Source of the DNA: Bacillus_BA songklensis
GTDB lineage: Bacteria > Bacillota > Bacilli > Bacillales > Bacillaceae_H
DNA: 64,000 nucleotides
Direction of reading: 5' to 3'
NCBI RefSeq assembly: GCF_042649685.1
Contig: NZ_JBHRZT010000073.1
Span: forward strand, 372,001 to 436,000
In this document: positions 1 to 7,909 of the stretch, piece after piece
Layout: every line of letters starts with the position of its first letter
Numbering within the stretch: the first letter of the stretch is position 1
The notes under the pieces: model-generated
What the model was told of the DNA's origin: nothing
Database searches by the model: none
What the model saw: only the letters and a program-made list of their open reading frames with translations
Position numbers and translations under genes: made by a program

Positions 1-558
1 GGAAAAGGATTTATTAGTGAAGATTCGAAAAATACACATCTTATAAATGAACTTCCTATCCCTGTAAACATTCTCGGAATACCCGATGCTGTTATCGTCG
101 CCAGTTATGATGGCATCTTAGTTACTGATAAGAAAGCAAGTACCCGTGTTAAAGATCTTTTGCAAAATATAGATCAAAGTTCAATGCATGAAGAAAAAGA
201 ATGGGGTTCGTATCGTGTATTAGATTATGGCAAATATCCTAACGGACTTGAAGTAGTAACTAAAAGAATGAAAGTTTTGAGTGGAAAAACCTTTGGTTAT
301 CAAAAGCATCAAAATCAAAAGAAAGTATGGATGATTGTTTCTGGAGAAGGTGAATTTACAAAAAACAGTATAAAGTACCGTGTAAAACACGGAGACATTC
401 TAGAAATTAACGGAAATATTGATCATGATATAAAGGCCGTAACAAATCTTGAAATAATCGAAATTCAAACTGGGAGTCAACTGATGAACGAAGATATCAT
501 TGAAATTGTTAAAACGTGGGATGATGATATTATCAAGCATTGTGAAAAAAGCGAGTAA
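1..558 (+). CDS. Mannose-1-phosphate guanylyltransferase, C-terminal part (partial at left edge)
   Basis: The reading frame is open from base 1, so this is the 3' end of a longer gene. The first 55 or so residues contain the 'ASYDGILVTDKKAS' stretch typical of the end of the nucleotidyltransferase domain of ManC-type enzymes. Residues from about 65 onward form a type II phosphomannose isomerase cupin ('EKEWGSYRVLDY', 'VWMIVSGEGEF', 'HGDILEI'). The family makes GDP-mannose from mannose-1-phosphate and GTP in the cytoplasm for surface glycans. The catalytic N-terminal domain is outside the window, so its integrity is unknown. An internal TTG at base 160 is not a credible start. Confidence 0.82.
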   Translation, partial: GKGFISEDSKNTHLINELPIPVNILGIPDAVIVASYDGILVTDKKASTRVKDLLQNIDQSSMHEEKEWGSYRVLDYGKYPNGLEVVTKRMKVLSGKTFGYQKHQNQKKVWMIVSGEGEFTKNSIKYRVKHGDILEINGNIDHDIKAVTNLEIIEIQTGSQLMNEDIIEIVKTWDDDIIKHCEKSE

Positions 559-789
559 TTTCAGTCATATACAGTTCAAGAAGGAATTCCTAAGACTATT
601 ATTCAAGTATTCAGCATATATTTTAGGGTTGAAGAAGATTTTGATTTTGTAAGGAATTATATAAAGAGCCATTAAATGGTGAACTGGATGACAAACTCAA
701 ACACGAAAAAATTACGATATCATTTCTTTGTCCCTGAACTCTCCGTTATCTGTTTCATAACTAAAATTCTAAAGGAGTTGGATATAGTT

Positions 790-1917
790 ATGGTGCGAAG
801 GAATCATGACGCACCTTCCATTGCCATTGATGGACGGGAGATAACCAATGAAGGAACAGGAATCGGAAGATACACGAAAAACCTGATAATAAATCTTCTT
901 AAAATAGATAAAACAACGAGATATTACGTTTTAACAAATGGAGAAAATGTTCATTTAGGGGAATACGAGAATCTTACCGTTTTATCCTCTAAATCAATGA
1001 AGAGGGGGGTTTGGGAAAGGAAGTTCGTACCTGAAGTTTTGAAAAAATACAAGGTGAGCCTTTTTCACAACACCCGTTCTGGTAATACATTTTTTCAACC
1101 ATTGGATATTCCCTATGTTACAACTGTCCACGATATTATCCCGCTGAAGTTCCAAGATGAATTCCCCGAAAAAGTAGTCGACAGATGGAAAAATTTCTTT
1201 CCCCCATATATAGATGGTGCCAGGCATATCATTACTGTAAGTAAAAAAACTACGGAAGATCTTGTAGCATGGACAGGAATCGATAAAAGCAAGATTTCTA
1301 TCGTCTATCAAGGAATAGACCCTATGTGTGAAAGAATATCTAAGGAAAATGCAAAGCTCCTTATGAAACAGCATTATGATTTGGAACAGCCGTATATTCT
1401 TACGATTGGAAGGAAACAGCATTATAAAAATATCCAAACGCTTCTAAAAGCCTGTTGTTTGCTGCCTGATCAACTAAAACAGGACGTTAAGCTGGTGATT
1501 ACAGGAAATGGCGTCGAAAATTATCAACCTATTATAAATGAACTTTCCCTTCAGGAATATGTGAAACCTTTAGGATATGTACCTGAGGAGCTCTTATCAG
1601 TTTTATATAGCGGCAGTGAGCTTTTTGCTTTTCCTTCCTTATATGAAGGGTTTGGGCTTCCTCCCCTGGAAGCAATGGCTTACGGAGTTCCGGTTATAAG
1701 TTCTGGCATAGACACTATGAAAGAAATTTTAGGAGATGCAGCAGTTTATTTTGACCCAAATAATCCGCAAGATATAGCTGAAAAAATTAAGCTTATGCTG
1801 AATGATTCTTCTCTTTGTAAGGAGATAAGTGAAAAAGGCTTGGAACAGGTGAAGAAATACTCATGGGAAGAAACAGCCCGCCAAACTTTGCAAGTGTACC
1901 GCTCATTATTAAATTAA
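790..1917 (+). CDS. Glycosyltransferase family 4 (GT-B, retaining type)
   Basis: This is a cytoplasmic glycosyltransferase that probably adds a sugar from an NDP donor to a growing surface glycan. The start 'AIDGREITNEGTGIGRYT' is typical of GT4 enzymes that follow GDP-mannose genes. An EX7E motif ('YEGFGLPPLE') lies near residues 286-294, and 'HDIIPL' is present in the N-terminal half. I chose ATG 790 (375 aa) because an AAAGGAG sits at 771-777; the frame is open further upstream to 676 but that extension lacks a ribosome-binding site and family similarity. Donor and acceptor cannot be read from the sequence. A mannosyl or other hexosyl donor is plausible next to the manC-like gene. Confidence 0.8.
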   Translation: MVRRNHDAPSIAIDGREITNEGTGIGRYTKNLIINLLKIDKTTRYYVLTNGENVHLGEYENLTVLSSKSMKRGVWERKFVPEVLKKYKVSLFHNTRSGNTFFQPLDIPYVTTVHDIIPLKFQDEFPEKVVDRWKNFFPPYIDGARHIITVSKKTTEDLVAWTGIDKSKISIVYQGIDPMCERISKENAKLLMKQHYDLEQPYILTIGRKQHYKNIQTLLKACCLLPDQLKQDVKLVITGNGVENYQPIINELSLQEYVKPLGYVPEELLSVLYSGSELFAFPSLYEGFGLPPLEAMAYGVPVISSGIDTMKEILGDAAVYFDPNNPQDIAEKIKLMLNDSSLCKEISEKGLEQVKKYSWEETARQTLQVYRSLLN

Positions 1918-1932
1918 ATAGGAGGAAAATAT

Positions 1933-2631
1933 ATGAATAAAAAAAAAATTGCTATTTTTGTGCATATACCGAAAACGGCAGGTTCTACCTTACGCAGTAT
2001 CCTAAAAAAACAGTATGATTCAAATGAAATATGTTTTGGAAATAAAGAGGAGATGATATTAAAATTAAATGATTTGTCTGAAGAAGAATTGGAACAAATA
2101 AAATGTATAAATGGCCATATACTTTTTGGCATCCATGAGCATTTATCCAACCGGCCATATGTTTATTACACAATGCTGCGTGATCCAGTAGAACACGTGA
2201 TTTCAGAATACTATTATATTCTTCGTGAACCGCATAATATGGCTCATGATAAAGTGAAAAACATGAGTTTTGAAGAATTTATTACTGCAGATGAATTTAA
2301 GGGGCGCACTTCAAATAGACAAACTTGTTTTATTTCTGGAGGACGTAAAAAGGATTTGAGCATTGCTAAAGAAAATCTAAGCAACTACTTTTCCGTAGTT
2401 GGGATTACAGAAATGTTTGATGAGTCTGTTTTTTTGATTGGCCAAGAATTAGGTTGGAAAGATATTTCTTACAAAAAGAGAAAAAATGTTACAAAAAATC
2501 GCCCGATGAGAGACGAATTCCCTAAACATGTTATCGAGACCATCAAGAAAAATAATGAATTGGATATAGAATTGTATAATTTCGGAAAACATCTCTTAGA
2601 AAAGAAAATTCAAAATTTAAGCTCTAAATGA
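1933..2631 (+). CDS. Sulfotransferase family 2 domain protein, copy 1
   Basis: A 232-residue protein of the carbohydrate sulfotransferase type (Sulfotransfer_2-like). The PAPS 5'-phosphosulfate loop is 'HIPKTAGST' near residue 12. The 3'-phosphate-binding segment is 'MLRDPVEHVISEYY' near residues 80-93. The family moves sulfate from PAPS to a hydroxyl of a glycan. It follows the GT4 gene after 15 bp with an AGGAGG site, so the two are probably co-transcribed. There is no signal peptide or membrane anchor, so it would act on a cytoplasmic or lipid-linked precursor. It is about 50% similar by eye to the two other copies nearby. Confidence 0.83.
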   Translation: MNKKKIAIFVHIPKTAGSTLRSILKKQYDSNEICFGNKEEMILKLNDLSEEELEQIKCINGHILFGIHEHLSNRPYVYYTMLRDPVEHVISEYYYILREPHNMAHDKVKNMSFEEFITADEFKGRTSNRQTCFISGGRKKDLSIAKENLSNYFSVVGITEMFDESVFLIGQELGWKDISYKKRKNVTKNRPMRDEFPKHVIETIKKNNELDIELYNFGKHLLEKKIQNLSSK

Positions 2632-2731
2632 AGGAAAGGGCTGAATCATCTTATTGGGAGCCAATTCATCATAAATCTGTAATGAATACTATCAAGAAAT
2701 CATTAAAAATGATTTGTGAGGGGGAAAAGTA

Positions 2732-3445
2732 GTGGAAGAAAATAAAACACTGATTTACCTGCATATTCCTAAGACAGGCGGACAGACATTAAAAGCAATC
2801 ATAAAAAAACAATATCCAAATGATAAGGTTTGGAGGTTCCATAAAGACGGAAAAACGAAACAATTGGTAAGGGATCCAGACCAGTACCTTTGCTTGATTG
2901 GGCATAGAAACTTTGGTATACACCGTCATTTAAATAAACCGAGCACCTATATTACAATGCTTCGAGACCCAATTGAGCGTGTCATATCAATATATTATTA
3001 TTTGTTAAGAAGTCCCGGCCATAATTTATACAACAAGGTCAAGGATATTAGTTTTGGAGACTTTGTCTTTGATAAAAGGTTTCAACGGCAAACAGAAAAT
3101 CTTCAAACCTTGTTCATATCAGGAACGAGTTCAAATGATCTATCAACAGCCAAAAATAATCTAAGGGAATATTTCTCTGTCGTTGGGATAATGGAGCGGT
3201 TTGATGAATCTCTATTCCTTATGAGTCAAGAATTTGGATGGGAAAATATCGAATATGAAAAGAAAAATGTAACTCAAAACCGTCCGTCAAGAGAGCAGTT
3301 TCCGAAGGAAGTCATTGACACATTAAAGAAAAAAAATGAATTGGATTTCGAATTATATGAGTACGGTAAAGAACTGTTTGAGGAGAAATTAAAATCTTTA
3401 TCGGAAACAGCTAAGCAACAGCTGAATCAATTCTTGCAAAAATAA
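2732..3445 (+). CDS. Sulfotransferase family 2 domain protein, copy 2
   Basis: A paralogue of the gene at 1933, 237 residues, with 'HIPKTGGQT' (5'-phosphosulfate loop) and 'MLRDPIERVISIYYY' (3'-phosphate segment). The start is GTG 2732, preceded by GAGGGGGAA. The 100-bp gap to copy 1 contains a scrap resembling the 3' end of a sulfotransferase ('ctatcaagaaatcattaaaa'), consistent with local duplication. It probably sulfates a different position or residue of the same glycan; acceptor specificity cannot be predicted. Confidence 0.83.
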   Translation: MEENKTLIYLHIPKTGGQTLKAIIKKQYPNDKVWRFHKDGKTKQLVRDPDQYLCLIGHRNFGIHRHLNKPSTYITMLRDPIERVISIYYYLLRSPGHNLYNKVKDISFGDFVFDKRFQRQTENLQTLFISGTSSNDLSTAKNNLREYFSVVGIMERFDESLFLMSQEFGWENIEYEKKNVTQNRPSREQFPKEVIDTLKKKNELDFELYEYGKELFEEKLKSLSETAKQQLNQFLQK

Positions 3446-3612
3446 TAAATAGGTTAATCATATTGAGTTTTCTTCTAGAAGTTTTTTTGCACCATATCAT
3501 TTTTATTTCCAATGCAAACTCACTTTGTTTTTTAAGGTCATAAAATACCAAGGGTAGGAGAGCTTTAGGATTACCCTATCCACAAAAGGTCAATAATAAA
3601 GAAGGCAAAAAT

Positions 3613-3666
3613 AAAAAAAGAGCTTTAACCCCATGGGCATTTATCCTTTGTGGGAAGCTCTTTTGA
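3613..3666. terminator. Bidirectional hairpin terminator between convergent sulfotransferase genes
   Basis: AAAAGAGCTT and AAGCTCTTTT arms enclose an inner CCCCA/TGGG pairing. A-rich and T-rich flanks let it serve both the plus-strand gene ending at 3445 and the minus-strand gene ending at 3707. Confidence 0.65.
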
Positions 3667-3706
3667 TGTTATAGTTCTAACAAATTGGTTTAAAGTTTTT
3701 TAGGAT

Positions 3707-4426
3707 TTAATGAATATTTAGTAACCTGATCTTTTCCTCTAAGAGTTCTTTTGCAAAATGATAAAGTTCTATATCAAATACATTATTTGTTTCAATTTGG
3801 TCGATAATTCCCCTGGATATTTCCTCTTTTGATAATCTGCCCTTTGTTACATTTGCTTTTGTATAGGAGATATTGTTCCATCCCCAATATTTCTTCATTA
3901 GAGAAATGGATTCATCAAATCTCTCCGTTATTCCAGCGACTGAAAAATGGTGTATCAGATTGCTTTTTGCCTTTTCAAGGTCTTCTTTTGTCAGCATTTC
4001 TCCAAATTTTTCACCTAAAATATAGTGTGTTTGTAAATTTGAGTTAACGGGATCTTTTTGATATTCTTCTAAACTCATTTTTATTACTTTAGAATGTAAA
4101 TTATGACTTGGAAGGCTTCGAATAAAATAATAATCTGATAATACACGATCAACCGGGTCTCGTAGCATCGTTACATAACTGCCGGGTTGGTTGAAAAATT
4201 GATGTACTCCGAACGGCATGTGGCCTTGTATACAATCAATATTCCTTTTTGATAAATTTGTTAATACATAACTTAATTTCTCCCTGTCAACATACACATC
4301 AACTGATTTCCTTTTTCCATAGTTCTTCTTAATGATCTTTTTTAATGTTGTTCCACCGGTTTTAGGCATGTGAAGATGGATTAATAGTTGTTGCCTCGTG
4401 GTAAAAAGGTGAGTGACATTTCCCAT
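3707..4426 (-). CDS. Sulfotransferase family 2 domain protein, copy 3 (inverted)
   Basis: The third paralogue, 239 residues, in opposite orientation. 'HLHMPKTGGTT' is the PAPS loop near residues 17-27 and 'MLRDPVDRVLSDYYF' is the 3'-phosphate segment. An N-terminal extension of about 12 residues precedes the common start. It stands alone between a terminator and a remnant-rich gap. Three divergent copies suggest sulfation at several sites or on several glycans. No PAPS-forming genes are in the window, so PAPS must come from the general sulfate assimilation pathway. Confidence 0.82.
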   Translation of the reverse strand: MGNVTHLFTTRQQLLIHLHMPKTGGTTLKKIIKKNYGKRKSVDVYVDREKLSYVLTNLSKRNIDCIQGHMPFGVHQFFNQPGSYVTMLRDPVDRVLSDYYFIRSLPSHNLHSKVIKMSLEEYQKDPVNSNLQTHYILGEKFGEMLTKEDLEKAKSNLIHHFSVAGITERFDESISLMKKYWGWNNISYTKANVTKGRLSKEEISRGIIDQIETNNVFDIELYHFAKELLEEKIRLLNIH

Positions 4427-4678
4427 TTTATTTCAACCCCAATTTGGAATTATGCATAAATAGTCTATTTCATTATTGATAGGATCGTACCAGGCCTAGT
4501 TATTAATCTCAATAAAAAGAAGATTCGCCCGTTGCAAATGCATTTTTCAATTATTTTTAAAAATATTTTATGTGAAATTCAAGTAAAGGTGCAAAATGGG
4601 CTGATTTTAGGGAAGGATCTTGTTGCATACGTTTAGAGCCAAATATGGGTTATACAACTTGAATCAACTGCTTATGCA

Positions 4679-4736
4679 TAAAGAATGCAGCATGGGCGTT
4701 TTTTGCCTATGTTACATTCTTTATGTGGATTTATAT
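4679..4736 (+). repeat. R1-family element, right part (hairpin plus right terminal repeat)
   Basis: An AAAGAATG...CATTCTTT hairpin with an inner CATGGGC/GCCTATG stem and a T-rich loop is followed by the terminal repeat TTTATGTGGATTTATAT at 4720-4736. This 17-mer is identical to the right end of the complete short copy at 14630-14737. The left terminal repeat is absent, so this is a truncated copy. Confidence 0.6.
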
Positions 4737-4806
4737 ATTAAAATGAGCATTTGACATATGATTATTGTCCAAACAGTTTTAGGAATTAACAATATACTAT
4801 TAAAGA
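4735..4806 (+). repeat. 72-bp block repeated at 13501-13571
   Basis: The segment from 'TATTAAAATGAGCATTTGA' to 'ACAATATACTATTAAAG' recurs with few changes at 13501-13571. Here it follows the R1 end; there it follows a terminator hairpin. It is not coding. It marks an ancient duplication inside the island. Confidence 0.6.
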
Positions 4807-4856
4807 AAATTACAGGAAGGCTGCATTGCTTATTCTGAATATGTTGCAAAATATAA

Positions 4857-5006
4857 AGGTATGAAAGCTCTTTGGCACCAGGCTTGTTAACGATACCCAA
4901 AGACTATGACATTGACTTTGGAGTTGCAGATAAGGCCTGCGATAGTAAGAAAATTTCCCAACAGCTGAGCAATGAGACATGTTCTTTTTACCGATTAATC
5001 CAATAA
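4857..5006 (+). pseudogene. Unidentified coding remnant (C-terminal tail)
   Basis: A frame of about 49 codons without a start runs to TAA 5004 and reads like real protein ('LAPGLLTIPKDYDIDFG' ... 'SFYRLIQ'). An in-frame stop lies just upstream at 4854. I do not recognise the family. It is probably the surviving 3' end of a gene lost when the island was rearranged. The stop overlaps the ribosome-binding site of the cytidylyltransferase gene, which suggests the lost gene once preceded it in an operon. Confidence 0.35.
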
Positions 5007-5017
5007 GGAGGATTATT

Positions 5018-5803
5018 ATGAAAGTCTTAATTTTAGCCGGAGGGTTTGGTACAAGAATAAGTGAAGAAACGCACTTAAAACCAAAACCGATGATAGAAAT
5101 TGGTGATAAGCCGATCTTATGGCACATTATGCAACTGTACTCTAGTTATGGTTTTAACGACTTCATTATCTGTTTAGGGTATAAGAGTCATATTATCAAA
5201 GAGTACTTTTCTAATTATTTCCTGTATAATTCCGATGTAACCTTTGATTTCCAGAATGACAATAAATGTATGATTCACCAGCATTCCGCTGAACCTTGGA
5301 AGGTAACCTTAGTTGAAACAGGTTTAAATACATTGACAGGCGGCCGGGTCAAGAGAGCACAGAAATATGTTGGGAATGAGCCTTTTATGTTGACATACGG
5401 CGATGGAGTTGGCGATGTTAATATAAAAGAATTAGTTGAGTATCATCGCTCACATGGGAAGTTGGCTACAGTAACAACAACACAGCCGCAAGGCAGATTT
5501 GGAGTTTTATCCTTGTCTTCTGAACAAAAAGTAGAGAAGTTTCAAGAGAAGATACAAGGGGACGGCGGCTGGATAAATGCTGGCTTTTTTGTATTGCAGC
5601 CAGAAGTATTTAACTACTTAAACCACGGGGATCAAACGGTATTTGAAAAGGAACCATTAGAGAACCTTGCTAAGGATGGGCAATTAATGGCCTTTAAGCA
5701 TACTGGCTTTTGGCACCCAATGGACACTTTACGGGATAAGAAGTATTTAGAAGAGATTTGGGCTTCGGGGAAAGCTCCTTGGAAAACATGGGATGAAAAA
5801 TAA
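5018..5803 (+). CDS. rfbF: Glucose-1-phosphate cytidylyltransferase
   Basis: It makes CDP-glucose from glucose-1-phosphate and CTP in the cytoplasm. The N-terminus 'KVLILAGGFGTRISEETHLKPKPM' carries the sugar-nucleotidyltransferase signature, with Lys in the KPKPM stretch. 'TYGDGVGDVN' and 'FWHPMDTLRDKKYLEEIW' are characteristic of RfbF. The start is ATG 5018 with AAGGAGG 8 bases upstream; the 261-aa length suits the family. It overlaps the next open frame but that gene's best start lies downstream at 5847. CDP-glucose normally leads to 3,6-dideoxyhexoses or related sugars; no obvious CDP-glucose 4,6-dehydratase (RfbG) is visible. Confidence 0.88.
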   Translation: MKVLILAGGFGTRISEETHLKPKPMIEIGDKPILWHIMQLYSSYGFNDFIICLGYKSHIIKEYFSNYFLYNSDVTFDFQNDNKCMIHQHSAEPWKVTLVETGLNTLTGGRVKRAQKYVGNEPFMLTYGDGVGDVNIKELVEYHRSHGKLATVTTTQPQGRFGVLSLSSEQKVEKFQEKIQGDGGWINAGFFVLQPEVFNYLNHGDQTVFEKEPLENLAKDGQLMAFKHTGFWHPMDTLRDKKYLEEIWASGKAPWKTWDEK

Positions 5804-5846
5804 GGAAATAAAATTTCTTAAGATTCCTGCAAAGCAGGAGGGAATT

Positions 5847-6749
5847 ATGAAAATATTAATGACTGGTTCTACAGGCTTCTTAGGAAGTCATCTAACGAAA
5901 GAATTGATAAAAGAAGGATATGAAGTCATTATTTTGAAGAGAAGCTTTTCAAATACTTGGAGAATTTCAGACGTCCTATCGAAAGCGGCCGTTTTCAATA
6001 TTGATCAATGTCCACTTGAGCAGCCTTTTATAGAATGTGGGCCAATAGATGTTGTCATACACACAGCAACGAAGTATGACCGAAATGGTGAAAGAGCCTC
6101 ACAATTACTCGATGCAAACGTTTCTTTTCCATTGAAATTACTAGAAACAGCTATTGCATTCCAGACGAAAACGTTTATAAACACAGATTCATTTATTCAT
6201 AAGAACAGTGCAGGATGCAAGCATTTAGCAGGTTATGCATTAACAAAAAAACAGTTTCTGGAATGGGGAAGGGAATTTAGTACAGCAGAGAAGATTCGCT
6301 TTATTAATGTAAGATTAGAGCACATATATGGCTCATTTGATGGCGAGAGTAAATTCTTCACATATATTATGAAGAGTTGTTTAAATAATATTCCCGAATT
6401 ACATCTTACTCCAGGAAACCAAAAGAGAGATTTTATTCATATCAATGATGTGGTTTCGGCTTATTCTTTATTATTGAAGCTAGAAATGGCGGATTCTCCA
6501 TGGTTTAAGGAATATGAATTAGGAACTGGAGAAACCGTAACAGTTCGCGATTTTGTAGAACTTATTCATCGAAAATCTCAATCCAAAACGGTACTGAGAT
6601 TCGATGCAATACGGCATCGAGAAAATGAAATAATGGAATCAAAAGCCAACATTGAAGAACTCAAAAAATTAGGGTGGAAAAGTGAAATAAACCTAGAAAA
6701 AGGAATTGAATTAATTTTAGCAGATGAAAGAAATATCACTAATTCATAA
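5847..6749 (+). CDS. NAD-dependent epimerase/dehydratase (SDR), probably CDP-sugar modifying
   Basis: An extended-type SDR of 300 aa with a Rossmann 'GSTGFLGSHL' near residues 7-16. The catalytic-type tyrosine-lysine pair 'YALTKK' lies near residue 130 and 'RDFIHINDVV' near 205. ATG 5847 is chosen for the GGAGGG just upstream. Its position right after rfbF suggests it acts on a CDP-hexose as reductase or epimerase (compare CDP-abequose/paratose synthases), but substrate assignment is inference. Similarity to generic dTDP-sugar reductases is also possible. Confidence 0.7.
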   Translation: MKILMTGSTGFLGSHLTKELIKEGYEVIILKRSFSNTWRISDVLSKAAVFNIDQCPLEQPFIECGPIDVVIHTATKYDRNGERASQLLDANVSFPLKLLETAIAFQTKTFINTDSFIHKNSAGCKHLAGYALTKKQFLEWGREFSTAEKIRFINVRLEHIYGSFDGESKFFTYIMKSCLNNIPELHLTPGNQKRDFIHINDVVSAYSLLLKLEMADSPWFKEYELGTGETVTVRDFVELIHRKSQSKTVLRFDAIRHRENEIMESKANIEELKKLGWKSEINLEKGIELILADERNITNS

Positions 6750-6808
6750 TCCCGCATAGTATGAATTTAATCTTAATTATACAAAAACTAAAATTGAGGT
6801 GAATAAAA

Positions 6809-7909
6809 ATGGAGGAAACTAAAAACAATACGATCTATCATACAGATCTTCAGTATATATTCAATAATCTTGAACAGTCCGAAAAAGAAAAATTCAAGGA
6901 TTCATCAATCTTGATAACCGGATGTGCTGGATTCTTGGGCTATTATTTTATGTCATTTTTATCTGAGTATTCGGATCAACTTGGCATTAGAAAGATTATT
7001 GGAATGGACAATTTTAAACTAGGGAAACCTGAATGGATTACGGATTTAAGCAAATTGAATCCTAAGATTGAACTTTACACTTTGGATATTACTCAATTTT
7101 CATTATTGGATACCGAGAACATTAACGACGTTGATTTTATTATCCACATGGCTTCAATTGCCTCTCCACCCTATTATAGAAAATATCCTCTTGAAACCGT
7201 TGATGCAAATGTATTAGGACTAAGAGCTTTACTAGATTTTTATAAGAATAAAGACATTAAAGGATTTTTATTTTTCTCCAGCAGTGAGGTTTACGGTGAT
7301 CCATTTCCGGAGTATATTCCAACTTCTGAGGATTACAGAGGGAATGTGGCTGTGATAGGGCCGCGCGCATGCTATGATGAGGCAAAAAGATTTGGAGAGA
7401 CACTATGTTATTTATATGCCGAAAAATTTCACATGCCGATTTCTATTGTCAGGCCATTTAACAATTACGGACCCGGAATGAGGCTTAATGATAAACGAGT
7501 AGTGGCTGATTTTACGAAAGCCATTTTTGAAAATAAGAAGCTGATCATGTATTCCGATGGTAAACCAACTCGAACATTTTGTTATGTGACAGATGCAATC
7601 ATTGGATATTTAAAAGCATTACTTTATGAACCTTTTGACTACTTTAATATAGGAATCGACAAACCCGAAATTTCAATAAAAGAATTGGCTGAAATTTATA
7701 GAAAGATAGGTTCAGCTATTTATGATTTTAATCAATCAATAGAATTTAGAGAGCCCGAGGAACAAGGCTATTTAACACATAATCCATTAAGAAGATGCCC
7801 CGATATTTCAAAGGCTAGAAAACTTTTAAATTATTCCCCTTCCATTTCTATCGTTGAAGGTGTACGCCGTTCTCTGATCTTTTTGAAAGAAGGAGGAGAA
7901 ATTCATTGA
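6809..7909 (+). CDS. NAD-dependent sugar-nucleotide decarboxylase/epimerase (UDP-glucuronate decarboxylase-like)
   Basis: A 366-aa extended SDR. The Rossmann motif is 'ITGCAGFLGYY' near residues 32-42. The catalytic Ser/Tyr/Lys region reads 'SSSEVYGDP' ... 'ACYDEAKRFGE', which closely follows UDP-glucuronate decarboxylase (UXS). 'RPFNNYGPGM' and 'GKPTRTFCYVTDAI' also fit. The next gene makes a UDP-uronic acid, so a UDP-GlcA to UDP-xylose (or 4-keto-pentose) route is plausible. A 30-residue N-terminal extension is unusual for bacterial UXS. The gene overlaps the dehydrogenase by 4 bp. Confidence 0.7.
   Translation: MEETKNNTIYHTDLQYIFNNLEQSEKEKFKDSSILITGCAGFLGYYFMSFLSEYSDQLGIRKIIGMDNFKLGKPEWITDLSKLNPKIELYTLDITQFSLLDTENINDVDFIIHMASIASPPYYRKYPLETVDANVLGLRALLDFYKNKDIKGFLFFSSSEVYGDPFPEYIPTSEDYRGNVAVIGPRACYDEAKRFGETLCYLYAEKFHMPISIVRPFNNYGPGMRLNDKRVVADFTKAIFENKKLIMYSDGKPTRTFCYVTDAIIGYLKALLYEPFDYFNIGIDKPEISIKELAEIYRKIGSAIYDFNQSIEFREPEEQGYLTHNPLRRCPDISKARKLLNYSPSISIVEGVRRSLIFLKEGGEIH

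Noticed and set aside
676..789. Extended N-terminus of the GT4 gene
   Set aside because: There is no ribosome-binding site at 676 and the 38 extra residues do not resemble the family; AAAGGAG before 790 fits better.
1914..2173. Minus-strand open frames overlapping sulfotransferase copy 1
   Set aside because: They lie wholly inside the well-supported gene, have no ribosome-binding site and read as hydrophobic shadow sequence.
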